Part shown: piece after piece, positions 8,189-13,831 of the stretch | Numbering within the stretch: position 1 is the first letter of the stretch | Layout: every line of letters starts with the position of its first letter | DNA from: Chitinophagaceae bacterium DXS | Lineage (GTDB): Bacteria > Bacteroidota > Bacteroidia > Chitinophagales > Chitinophagaceae | Reading direction: 5' to 3' | Length of the DNA stretch: 64,000 nucleotides | Assembly (NCBI GenBank): GCA_030345135.1 | Contig: CP128386.1 | Coordinates: 6,681,001-6,745,000, forward strand | Program-made: the position numbers and the translations under genes | Notes under the pieces: model-generated | Seen by the model: the letters and a program-made list of their open reading frames with translations, nothing else | What the model was told of the DNA's origin: nothing | Database searches by the model: none

Positions 8189-8334
8189 TAAAATTCAAAA
8201 GTACGTTTCTCCATAGAGATTGCCTTTGTAATGCTTATTTTATTTTCAATATCGTTGAGTATTGTTAACAGGCTCGAAACACTTGGCTTCGATGTGTTAA
8301 TAAACATTTCACCTAAACTACTCTTCAAATCCAT
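8188..8334 (-). CDS. Cassette 6, second ORF: 48-residue hypothetical protein
   Basis: The ATG at 8334 opens a 48-codon frame beginning MDLKSSLGEMFINTSKPSVS and ending ISMEKRTFEF, closed by a TAA that overlaps the next ATG. It starts 4 bp after the stop of the 52-residue ORF. The tight head-to-tail packing suggests a three-gene transcription unit in a single cassette. There is no recognisable domain, and at this size a spurious ORF cannot be ruled out. Confidence 0.45.
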   Translation of the reverse strand: MDLKSSLGEMFINTSKPSVSSLLTILNDIENKISITKAISMEKRTFEF

Positions 8335-8337
8335 TTT

Positions 8338-8496
8338 TCAAACTTGAATAAGCTTATTTGCTTTCTCCAAATAATCATTGTCATTTTTACAACGACTTGC
8401 TAATAAGCCAAATTGTAAAGTTAAACTGTGATGATAGCTCTCTGCTGTATAAAATATTGCTTTATCCGTTTCTGTCGATAGGTCGTCTGTATTCAT
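8338..8496 (-). CDS. Cassette 6, first ORF: 52-residue hypothetical protein
   Basis: The ATG at 8496 opens a 52-codon frame (MNTDDLSTETDKAIFYTAES, then a helix-like SYHHSLTLQFGLLASRCKND). An open frame continues upstream to 8532, but that part overlaps the recombination box GCAGGCAAC, so I used the inner ATG 37 bp inside the boundary. It is probably co-transcribed with the two ORFs that follow. The function is unknown. It may be a helical partner of its neighbours, for example in a small toxin-antitoxin set, but that is a guess. Confidence 0.45.
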   Translation of the reverse strand: MNTDDLSTETDKAIFYTAESYHHSLTLQFGLLASRCKNDNDYLEKANKLIQV

Positions 8497-8524
8497 GAAA
8501 ATTTTAGCGATTCGCAATGGCCTT

Positions 8525-8724
8525 GCAGGCAACGTTTAGGGCTTTGTACAAGCGTGGAAATAGAATTCCTTCCGCCCAGCCCGCTGTGATTAAAAATATT
8601 TAATCGAAGATAAGTACAAATGCTGATGCGTATTCGTCTGCCCGAACTACAGCCGATGCAACTACAACTGCTGCTGATTATTCGGTCCTACCACGCTTGC
8701 GCAAAACTACCTGCGTGCTGTGCT
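8525..8724 (-). other. attC-like site 7 (one degenerate box)
   Basis: The plus-strand box GCAGGCAAC at 8525-8533 exactly matches the far end of cassette 6. The other side (8708-8724, TACCTGCGTGCTGTGC) has lost the GTTG core. The inner arms AGGGCTTTGTAC and GCGCAAAACT remain. Its middle is closely related to site 6. Confidence 0.6.
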
Positions 8725-8808
8725 TTGTAACAGCGTAAAAAGATACTAAAACAAAAAAATCAGTTCAGGACAATTACTATATGATAACCTGGTGAATTAA
8801 TCCAAAAC

Positions 8809-9276
8809 TCAATCCTGGCTTAACGGGGGACCAAGTAACGTCATTCCATATTTCTCAAAGACCTGGGCAACAAGGGCTCGGTCCGGGTGACCATTTCGTG
8901 TAAGTGGCCCAAGCTCTTCATAAAAGTGATGTCCGCCGCCGGGCGTATAGACCACAACGACCTCTCCCGGTTCATCGGTTAGATTTAGAAAAGCGTGAGG
9001 CACCTTTGACGGCAAGTAAGCAAACCCACCTTCGGTTAAGAAAAAAAATTCTTCTCCAATCCTGATCTTGAAATGGCCTTTCAGAACATGGATCGTTTCT
9101 TCCTGGAAGTGATGCACATGCAATGGTGGGCCGCTTTTTGGTGCCACCTGTACAATGAAATAATCAAATGCTCCGCCGGTGTCGTCTCCAGTGACTTTGA
9201 ATATGAGATCCCGGCCAGGGCCCGAATTGAGTTTCAAGCCGTTCCCTTCTTCCAGTGCTATGTAATGTGTTTCCAT
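8809..9276 (-). CDS. Cupin-domain protein
   Basis: This 155-residue protein is a single-domain cupin. The first motif is about 50-70 (GPPLHVHHFQEETIHVLKG, with the His-x-His and Glu of the metal site), and the second is around 90 (PSKVPHAFLNL). Cupins of this type bind a metal and can act as small dioxygenases, isomerases or sensors; the substrate cannot be read here. It lies downstream of a Crp-type regulator on the same strand, with a 111-bp gap, inside the large cassette between sites 7 and 8. It is a more ordinary metabolic gene than the other cassette genes. Confidence 0.85.
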   Translation of the reverse strand: METHYIALEEGNGLKLNSGPGRDLIFKVTGDDTGGAFDYFIVQVAPKSGPPLHVHHFQEETIHVLKGHFKIRIGEEFFFLTEGGFAYLPSKVPHAFLNLTDEPGEVVVVYTPGGGHHFYEELGPLTRNGHPDRALVAQVFEKYGMTLLGPPLSQD

Positions 9277-9387
9277 TTTTTGAGTTAATTATGAAGTGAC
9301 AAAAGGAATTAACTCTGTAAAGATGATTGGTATTGCTTGTTTATCAAATAACCCTGGTTAAAAAGCAGGTTAACCCTGGTTAAGAAT

Positions 9388-9987
9388 TCATTTTTTTGAT
9401 AACCGGCTTCTCAGGCGGCTTAAAGATTGAGGCTCAATATCCAGATAAGCAGCGATGTACTGTTGAGGAATCCTTTGAAAAATCTGTGGATGTTTTTTGA
9501 TAAGATTTAAATACCGCTCTTCAGGAGTAAGCGATTTTACTTCCCTCAAATTATTCAATGTCGCAAAAATCATTTTTTGTTTCTTCTCCTGGAAGAAAAA
9601 TCTTAGTGTAGGAATTTGCTCCTCCAATTTATCCAAATCGCATTTCGAAATACAAAGCAATTCACAATCCTCCATTGCCTGGATGTATTGCCTGGCGGGT
9701 TGTTGTGTATAGTAACTTTCAAAATCGGCGATCCACCAATCTTCAAACGAAAAAGACATAATATGCTCACGTTCTTTTTCATCAACTGTAAAAGTCCGGG
9801 TGCAACCTTTATTGATATATGCCTTCTGCTTGCTTATATTTCCTGCTTTGAGGTAAAAGCCTTTCCTTGGTATTAATTCAAGTTTCATGTGGGAAAGCAA
9901 CAATTCAAACTCATCATCAGTGAATTTCAATGTCCCGATAAAAAGGTCAATAAACGTTTGCGAAATATCTGAACGATTTATTTCCAT
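9388..9987 (-). CDS. Crp/Fnr-family transcriptional regulator
   Basis: This 199-residue protein has a cyclic-nucleotide-binding fold at about 15-125 (PRKGFYLKAGN...GCTRTFTVDEKEREHIMSF) without an obvious cAMP-binding Arg. A short C-terminal helical region ends QQYIAAYLDIEPQSLSRLRSRLSKK, the typical shortened HTH of Bacteroidota Crp proteins. The frame is open to 10032 through a GTG inside the recombination box; I chose the ATG at 9987. It probably controls the cupin gene downstream (inference). The two genes together would form a ~1.3-kb cassette whose upstream box is intact and whose downstream box has decayed. Confidence 0.8.
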   Translation of the reverse strand: MEINRSDISQTFIDLFIGTLKFTDDEFELLLSHMKLELIPRKGFYLKAGNISKQKAYINKGCTRTFTVDEKEREHIMSFSFEDWWIADFESYYTQQPARQYIQAMEDCELLCISKCDLDKLEEQIPTLRFFFQEKKQKMIFATLNNLREVKSLTPEERYLNLIKKHPQIFQRIPQQYIAAYLDIEPQSLSRLRSRLSKK

Positions 9988-10026
9988 ATCCTGTGAGTTA
10001 AAAGTCCCGGGGGCGATTTTAGCATT

Positions 10027-10229
10027 GCACACAACGGACGCGGCCTGGTGATGTGGTGGTATTTAAAATCGTCGGGCCGTACCGCTGCTAAATTTATAAT
10101 TAAAAGTTCATTGTTATTGATGTCGCCGAATTTATAATGTCGTGCTGAAAACTGTTGCTGAATAGCCAAATAATAGTCGATGCTGCGTTCTGTCAGCCAG
10201 TTTTTTTGCCAAACCTCTTTGTTGTGTGC
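10027..10229 (-). other. attC-like site 8
   Basis: The plus-strand boxes are GCACACAAC (10027-10035) and GTTGTGTGC (10221-10229), which happen to match across the site. It is the long subfamily with internal AAAAGTTCATTGTTATTGAT, as in sites 2 and 9. The terminal arm CCAGTTTTTTTGCCAAACC is intact, while the facing arm (GGCCTGGTGATGTGG) has diverged. Confidence 0.65.
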
Positions 10230-10233
10230 TGCC

Positions 10234-10743
10234 TTATTCCGTCTGCCAAAATATTTTGTCAATTTGGTTGTCGCTTACATTGTCAGCTTGTTGTAAAATC
10301 ACTTCAAAATTTATATCGTTGAATTGTTCCCCACGACAGGGGTCGAATAGTTGTCTAATTGTGATATTATATATCCCATTGTCAAGTTGAATGAAAAGGT
10401 CTTTGTTATGATTTAATGGAATTTTTTCGTCTTCAAATTGAGCCACCATTGTCAAATCCTCGTAATTTATCAACCAAAGTTTTCCATTTGTAATATTAAT
10501 AGATTTTGAAAATTCCTTGAACGATTGTTTGTCTGATTGTTTGTCAGTAAAACGCATTGTCCATTCCCCTTCTGAACCAGTCGCCCAAATGACTAAACTG
10601 TTATTGTTCATCTGGTCAACAAAGTGTTTTATCAATTGTTCGTACTCCCAATTTTCGTCAACAAAAGATTTGTATTTGTCGGCATTAACAATTGCTAAAA
10701 AGCCAGAGTCGTCAGTTACGGAGAGTGTCTTTGGGATAAGCAT
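10234..10743 (-). CDS. Cassette 8: hypothetical protein
   Basis: This 169-residue soluble protein is unrecognised. It contains SLVIWATGSEGEWTMRFTD, KPLNHNKDL-like and YNITIRQLFDPCRGEQF segments, and appears to be mixed alpha/beta. The final DPCRGEQFNDINF resembles a DPFRGIGQINIRL stretch in the next cassette protein; whether the two are related is unclear. The cassette ends match at 9 of 9 positions (GTTGTGTGC and GCACACAAC). The ATG lies 45 bp inside the boundary, and the stop only 4 bp before the next site. Confidence 0.65.
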   Translation of the reverse strand: MLIPKTLSVTDDSGFLAIVNADKYKSFVDENWEYEQLIKHFVDQMNNNSLVIWATGSEGEWTMRFTDKQSDKQSFKEFSKSINITNGKLWLINYEDLTMVAQFEDEKIPLNHNKDLFIQLDNGIYNITIRQLFDPCRGEQFNDINFEVILQQADNVSDNQIDKIFWQTE

Positions 10744-10787
10744 TTTTAAATGTCGCTAGGAGATTGCGTTAAGTGTCCAATTTGGTT

Positions 10788-10992
10788 GCACACAACGGCT
10801 CAGGCTTTGCGAAGAACTGGTATTTGAAATCTGTCCAACCCGAACCACTGCTATATTTATAATTTAAAGTTCATTGTTATTGATGTCGCCAAATTTATAC
10901 AGTCCAGCCGATAACTGCTGCTGAATAGCCAAACAAAAGTTGATACTGCATTTCGTCAAGCCAGTTTTTTGCCAAACCCCTTTGTTGTGCGT
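10788..10992 (-). other. attC-like site 9
   Basis: The plus-strand boxes are GCACACAAC (10788-10796) and GTTGTGCG (10984-10991). The inner arms GGCTTTGCGAAGAACTGG and CCAGTTTTTTGCCAAACC pair. It is the best-preserved member of the long subfamily (sites 1, 2, 8, 9). Confidence 0.7.
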
Positions 10993-10996
10993 TCGC

Positions 10997-11494
10997 TTAG
11001 TCAAACAGTTTTTGAATAAATGAATATGAATAATTTCTAAGCTTCGTTTTATTTAATTTAAGCCAAAAATGAAGTATCAAAGGAATAACTGCCCACCCCA
11101 ACAGAACAATGATTATTGTATAAAAATTTGTGGAAATGAAAAAACTTGCAATTGTCCAAACTACAAGGAAAAACAAAAGAAAGAGAAAGTCATACTTGTC
11201 GTCGTTTTTAAAAGGTGTTGTCTCAAATACTAGTTTTGTCTTGTCATCTTCATTTATAGAAAGCAATCTTATATTGATTTGTCCAATACCTCTAAAAGGG
11301 TCAAAGAATGCTTGCTTTCTTGTTATTTTAAAAGTGTCATTTGTTAAGCTATATTTTTCTGCATGAAAAAGATTGTCAACAAAATTGTTTCTTTTTGATT
11401 TGTCAGCACAAGCCTGGAATGCCAAAAGTATTTTTCCCTTTGGTCTGTCAACATCCAAAGAAAAATTGTCGTTATATTTTTTAAGAAGCTGCAT
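10997..11494 (-). CDS. Cassette 9: membrane protein of unknown function
   Basis: This 165-residue protein has a ~95-residue soluble N-terminal part (PKGKILLAFQACADKSKRNN; AFFDPFRGIGQINIRLL). Two closely spaced membrane segments follow (FLFLLFFLVVWTIASFFI and FYTIIIVLLGWAVIPLIL), and the tail is basic. The family is unknown to me. The ATG at 11494 is only 17 bp inside the cassette boundary. Its terminal boxes agree over GTTGTGC and then diverge, so this cassette is a partial match to the end-pairing rule. Confidence 0.65.
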   Translation of the reverse strand: MQLLKKYNDNFSLDVDRPKGKILLAFQACADKSKRNNFVDNLFHAEKYSLTNDTFKITRKQAFFDPFRGIGQINIRLLSINEDDKTKLVFETTPFKNDDKYDFLFLLFFLVVWTIASFFISTNFYTIIIVLLGWAVIPLILHFWLKLNKTKLRNYSYSFIQKLFD

Positions 11495-11501
11495 AAAAAG
11501 T

Positions 11502-11699
11502 GATGCACAACAGCCAGGGTTTTATGCAGGTTGGGAATTAGCATTCCGTCTGCCGATAGCCACTGCTGATTGAAAATATAATGATGAATTTAAGAACAAA
11601 AGTTGATAGTTATTCGTCTGACCGACCTGAAGCCGGGATTTACAATTAGCTGATGTTACAATGTCCAGCCCAACTTGCATAAAACACCATGTTGCAAGC
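11502..11699 (-). other. attC-like site 10
   Basis: The plus-strand boxes are GATGCACAAC (11502-11511) and GTTGCAAGC (11691-11699). The inner arms GGGTTTTATGCAGGTTGGG and CCCAACTTGCATAAAAC pair over about 17 bp. With site 12 it forms a third subfamily sharing GGGATT, GCATTCCGTCTGCCGAT and TGATAGTTATTCGTC. The facing boxes differ. Confidence 0.75.
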
Positions 11700-11743
11700 A
11701 GTTTTTTCGTCCACTGTGACGAAAACTAAATTTACAAACTGAA

Positions 11744-12265
11744 TTATGCTACACCGTTTACACCCAAGTCGTAGAACTTCTTTGTCGCCAAATTAATCTT
11801 GAAATTAAAATAACAATTTCCTCCGTCGGCAACAAGTAAAATATTAGTCTTCCAATTCTTATTGTCCCAAGTGTAGCAGAAGCAATTTACCCAAACTTCT
11901 TTTTCGCCTTTTTTATTTGTCACAGCAATTAGCTGTTTTCGGTAATTATTTTTATTTAGGTCAATGCTCCATTCTTTATGGTCTTTGTCTAACGAGTTAT
12001 TGTAATTAGTCACACAAGCTATCAGTAAACTGTCAATGTCATAAATATCGTTCTGTGTCAAACTTGTTGGATTAAAAGTATTGTCAAAAGGATAGTTTCC
12101 TTTTTTGTCAAGTGCTATTATTGCAGTTTTTGAAGTGTCAATTTGAACAGTTATATTATTGGCTACATGGTTAATCTTTTTCGCTTGAGATTGTCCACAA
12201 GAACTTAAAGTAATTGTCAAACAAAACGCAATTGTCAAGATGTTTGTATAAGAACGTGGTGTCAT
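11744..12265 (-). CDS. Cassette 10: lipoprotein of unknown function
   Basis: This 173-residue protein starts MTPRSYTNILTIAFCLTITL and then SSCGQ, a lipobox, so it is probably an SPII lipoprotein. The mature part contains DSLLIACVTNYNNSLDKDHKEW, then KEVWVNCFCYTWDNKNW and ADGGNCYFNFKINLATKKFYDLGVNG. This layout, with the closing GVNG, is common in small unnamed Bacteroidota lipoproteins. The frame is open back to 12382 through the recombination site; the ATG at 12265 was chosen because it starts the signal peptide. The cassette ends match 9 of 9 (GTTGCAAGC and GCTTGCAAC). Confidence 0.7.
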   Translation of the reverse strand: MTPRSYTNILTIAFCLTITLSSCGQSQAKKINHVANNITVQIDTSKTAIIALDKKGNYPFDNTFNPTSLTQNDIYDIDSLLIACVTNYNNSLDKDHKEWSIDLNKNNYRKQLIAVTNKKGEKEVWVNCFCYTWDNKNWKTNILLVADGGNCYFNFKINLATKKFYDLGVNGVA

Positions 12266-12274
12266 TTTAAAATT

Positions 12275-12479
12275 GCTTGCAACGGTTAAGCATTTGTGTT
12301 TGTGGCGGAATTTGGAAAACGTCCCGCTGGGTACAAGTGCTGATTTTAGATATAATAGTTCATAGTTAATTCTACAGCTCAATTTATGACGTCCAGCCCG
12401 GAACTACAGATGATATAACGGCGAAGCTGAAGTGGAGTTATCTGTCCGCCGACATAACACAAATGCACCTGTTATAGGC
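12275..12479 (-). other. attC-like site 11
   Basis: The plus-strand boxes are GCTTGCAAC (12275-12283) and GTTATAGGC (12471-12479), plainly unrelated to each other but each identical to the far end of its own cassette. The inner arms GTTAAGCATTTGTGT and ACACAAATGCACC pair. The middle part is its own type, with a GACGTCCAGCCCGGAACTAC block. Confidence 0.75.
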
Positions 12480-12517
12480 AGGGCATTTGAGAGTTTTCGT
12501 ACTATGTCGAGGTGAGT

Positions 12518-12550
12518 AAAGCCGTCAATTCGTTTTGAACTGACGGCTTT
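12518..12550 (-). terminator. Hairpin downstream of the SymE-like gene
   Basis: AAAGCCGTCA (12518-12527) and TGACGGCTTT (12541-12550) form a 10-bp perfect stem just after the toxin stop codon. There is no long T-run on the minus strand, so it may be a weak terminator or a 3'-end stabiliser. Confidence 0.55.
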
Positions 12551-12559
12551 AAGTCTTAG

Positions 12560-12778
12560 TTACTGTTGTTCGTCCAGCCGAATAATGAGTAATTTGTTCA
12601 TTGTAGTGACTGTCACCCGTTTCTCGGGAGCAAATCCTAACTTGTCAAGCCAAACGCCACTTAGTCTGATTACAGGAACAGTAGTTTGGCTACATTCGTT
12701 GAACCTGATGTCTGGTTGGATTTTTAAGCTTCTGACCTCTGGTCGTTTGCTTACTTTTTTCTTCTTGGGTGTTCGCAT
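12560..12778 (-). CDS. symE: Cassette 11: SymE-like type I toxin
   Basis: This 72-residue protein has a basic N-terminus (MRTPKKKKVSKRPEVRSLK) followed by VPVIRLSGVWLDKLGFAPEK and RVTVTTMNKLLIIRLDEQQ. The P-x-I-R-L-x-G-x-W-L-x-x-x-G-F pattern and the following beta segment are those of the SymE toxin family, which has an AbrB-like fold and is linked to RNA cleavage in E. coli. SymE is normally held down by an antisense RNA (SymR) and induced by DNA damage. Here the start codon sits in a 17-bp perfect inverted repeat, and a good promoter lies ~150 bp upstream. The cassette ends match 9 of 9 (GTTATAGGC, GCCTATAAC). The family assignment is by motif; the regulation is inferred. Confidence 0.75.
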   Translation of the reverse strand: MRTPKKKKVSKRPEVRSLKIQPDIRFNECSQTTVPVIRLSGVWLDKLGFAPEKRVTVTTMNKLLIIRLDEQQ

Positions 12779-12833
12779 AACTTTTAGAAGATTTTAAAAA
12801 AGTAGCCCAGCAGTGCTGCGAACACCCAAGAAG
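12761..12833 (-). promoter_or_regulatory. 17-bp perfect inverted repeat over the symE start
   Basis: Plus-strand arm 12761-12777 (CTTCTTGGGTGTTCGCA) and arm 12817-12833 are exact reverse complements with a 39-nt loop. In the mRNA the upstream arm would pair with the UG of the start codon plus the first five to six codons, hiding the translation start. A short hairpin CAGG-TGAAAGT-CCTG lies just upstream (12840-12865). This could be a cis-acting substitute for, or a template of, a SymR-like antisense control. Confidence 0.7.
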
Positions 12834-12927
12834 ACTTGAGAAGTACAGGACTTTCACCTGCTCTCTGCCAGGCATATTGTCAAATAAAAATGTTGTCATT
12901 GAATTGTCTTTTGAGGTGTTCGCGGGA

Positions 12928-12957
12928 CAAATATAAGAATTTTCTTATGCAGCCAAA
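12928..12957 (-). promoter_or_regulatory. Bacteroidota-type promoter for the symE cassette
   Basis: On the minus strand a TTTG is followed after 18 bp by TATATTTG (plus-strand CAAATATA at 12928-12935), which fits the -33/-7 pattern. It would give a leader of about 145 nt containing the inverted repeat. The cassette therefore carries its own promoter, unlike typical integron cassettes. Confidence 0.6.
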
Positions 12958-13061
12958 TGTCCAATTGGATTTTACTTCAGTGGTTGTCACTATGTGAACA
13001 GTTCAATAGTTTAGAGTCAGTCACGTTGGTTTTATTTTTAGAAGACTGTTGGTTACGCATT

Positions 13062-13257
13062 GCCTATAACGTCGAGGGCTTTATGCAGTTTGGGATTAGC
13101 ATTCCGTCTGCCGATGACTACTGCTGATTAAAAATACATTGTTGAAGTTATGTACAAAAGCTGATAGTTATTCGTCCGACCGAACTGAAGCTGGGATTGG
13201 CAAATGGCTGATGTTACAATGTCAAGCCCAACTTGCATAAAAACCAATGTTAGTGGC
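13062..13257 (-). other. attC-like site 12 (proximal)
   Basis: The plus-strand boxes are GCCTATAAC (13062-13070) and GTTAGTGGC (13249-13257). The inner arms AGGGCTTTATGCAGTTTGGG and CCCAACTTGCATAAAAAC pair. The middle is close to site 10. The facing boxes differ, and each matches the other end of its own cassette exactly. Confidence 0.75.
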
Positions 13258-13267
13258 ATGTGCCTCG

Positions 13268-13774
13268 TCATTTTTTAAGTGTTACAGGTGTTACTGTCGC
13301 AGCAGCTTCAACCCATTCTCCTTGTTTTCTGTCTTTCCACGGTTTGTCTTCGGGCATAAAGTCGCACAACTCAATATGAACTGGCGTCGGCTCTTGCCAT
13401 GTTTGTCCAACGTGTCGAAGTTCAAGAACGACAATGTCTCCTGTAATTTTTTCGCCAGAAAACCTTCGGTCAAGTTTTACAACAGCCGCTGGTGATTCAT
13501 TTTGTCCTTTAATGAATTGTATAACTGTCCCACTACGCTTTGAATCTGGCGGATTTTTTAAAAATAATGGGTCATAGTCATAACCCCCTGATAATTCTAT
13601 TTTGTCACCGACTTGTAAGGGTTGTGTCAATTTAAAGTCCACTGTCTTTGTTTTTGAAATTAAAGTGTCCTTGTGCTTTTGTATTGGTTGTTGTCGAGTG
13701 TTACAGCTTACAAGAAGTGTCAAAGGCGAAATTATCAACGATGACATTGTAAGTTGGAAGTGTCTCATTTGCAT
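13268..13774 (-). CDS. Cassette 12: lipoprotein of unknown function
   Basis: This 168-residue protein starts MQMRHFQLTMSSLIISPLTL and then LVSC, a probable lipobox. The mature part contains KVGDKIELSGGYDYDPLFL-like and SGTVIQFIKGQNESPAAVVKLD segments ending VVELRHVGQTW, suggesting a small beta-barrel domain around residues 50-140. I do not recognise it. The frame is open to 13831, but the ATG at 13774 (or 13768) lies just inside the GCCACTAAC box at 13776-13784, whose match at the other cassette end is 9 of 9. This is the first cassette of the array, with no attC-like site upstream of it. Confidence 0.65.
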   Translation of the reverse strand: MQMRHFQLTMSSLIISPLTLLVSCNTRQQPIQKHKDTLISKTKTVDFKLTQPLQVGDKIELSGGYDYDPLFLKNPPDSKRSGTVIQFIKGQNESPAAVVKLDRRFSGEKITGDIVVLELRHVGQTWQEPTPVHIELCDFMPEDKPWKDRKQGEWVEAAATVTPVTLKK

Positions 13775-13784
13775 TGCCACTAAC

Positions 13785-13830
13785 ACGTAAATTTCTGCTA
13801 TTATACGCAATATCGGCTTTAAAAAATACA
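13785..13830 (-). promoter_or_regulatory. Putative array entry point and outward promoter
   Basis: Upstream of the first cassette start (13784, minus strand GTTAGTGGC) there is no attC-like palindrome, only unique sequence, as expected beside an attI. On the minus strand TTGCGTATAATAGCAG contains a TATAAT (plus-strand 13800-13805) that could drive the array in the way of an integron Pc promoter. No integrase follows upstream. This is inference from position. Confidence 0.35.
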
Positions 13831-13831
13831 T

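Larger units (their letters stand above)
3060..13784 (-). mobile_element. Integron-like gene cassette array (twelve cassettes, no integrase seen)
   Basis: Twelve units, all with genes on the minus strand, are separated by twelve imperfect palindromes of 135-205 bp. In cassette direction each unit begins GTTRnnnGC-like and ends with the reverse complement of its own start. Exact matches of 9-10 bp are seen for the cassettes ending at 7660, 8533, 10796, 12283, 13070 and 13784. Matches of 8/9 are seen for those ending at 3876, 6133 and 6980. Across many single palindromes the facing boxes do not match, as expected if whole cassettes are excised and inserted. Genes are AT-rich (one 60-bp line at 4861 is 22% GC) and often use GAC for Asp. 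Known integron attC sites behave this way, but their boxes are GTTRRRY. Integron kinship is therefore inference; the cassette structure is seen. Confidence 0.75.

Noticed and set aside
10234-11494. Homology between the cassette 8 and cassette 9 proteins
   Set aside because: Only a short DP(C/F)RG stretch is shared; the rest does not align, so common descent is not claimed.
12840-12865. Group II intron boundary (GGTGAAAGTCC-like string)
   Set aside because: No reverse transcriptase or intron domain V/VI structure nearby; the string is better explained as part of the symE leader hairpin.
12690-12899. Second protein upstream of and overlapping symE
   Set aside because: The 69-codon frame overlaps symE and its inverted repeat and has no domain; treated as a shadow of the leader.
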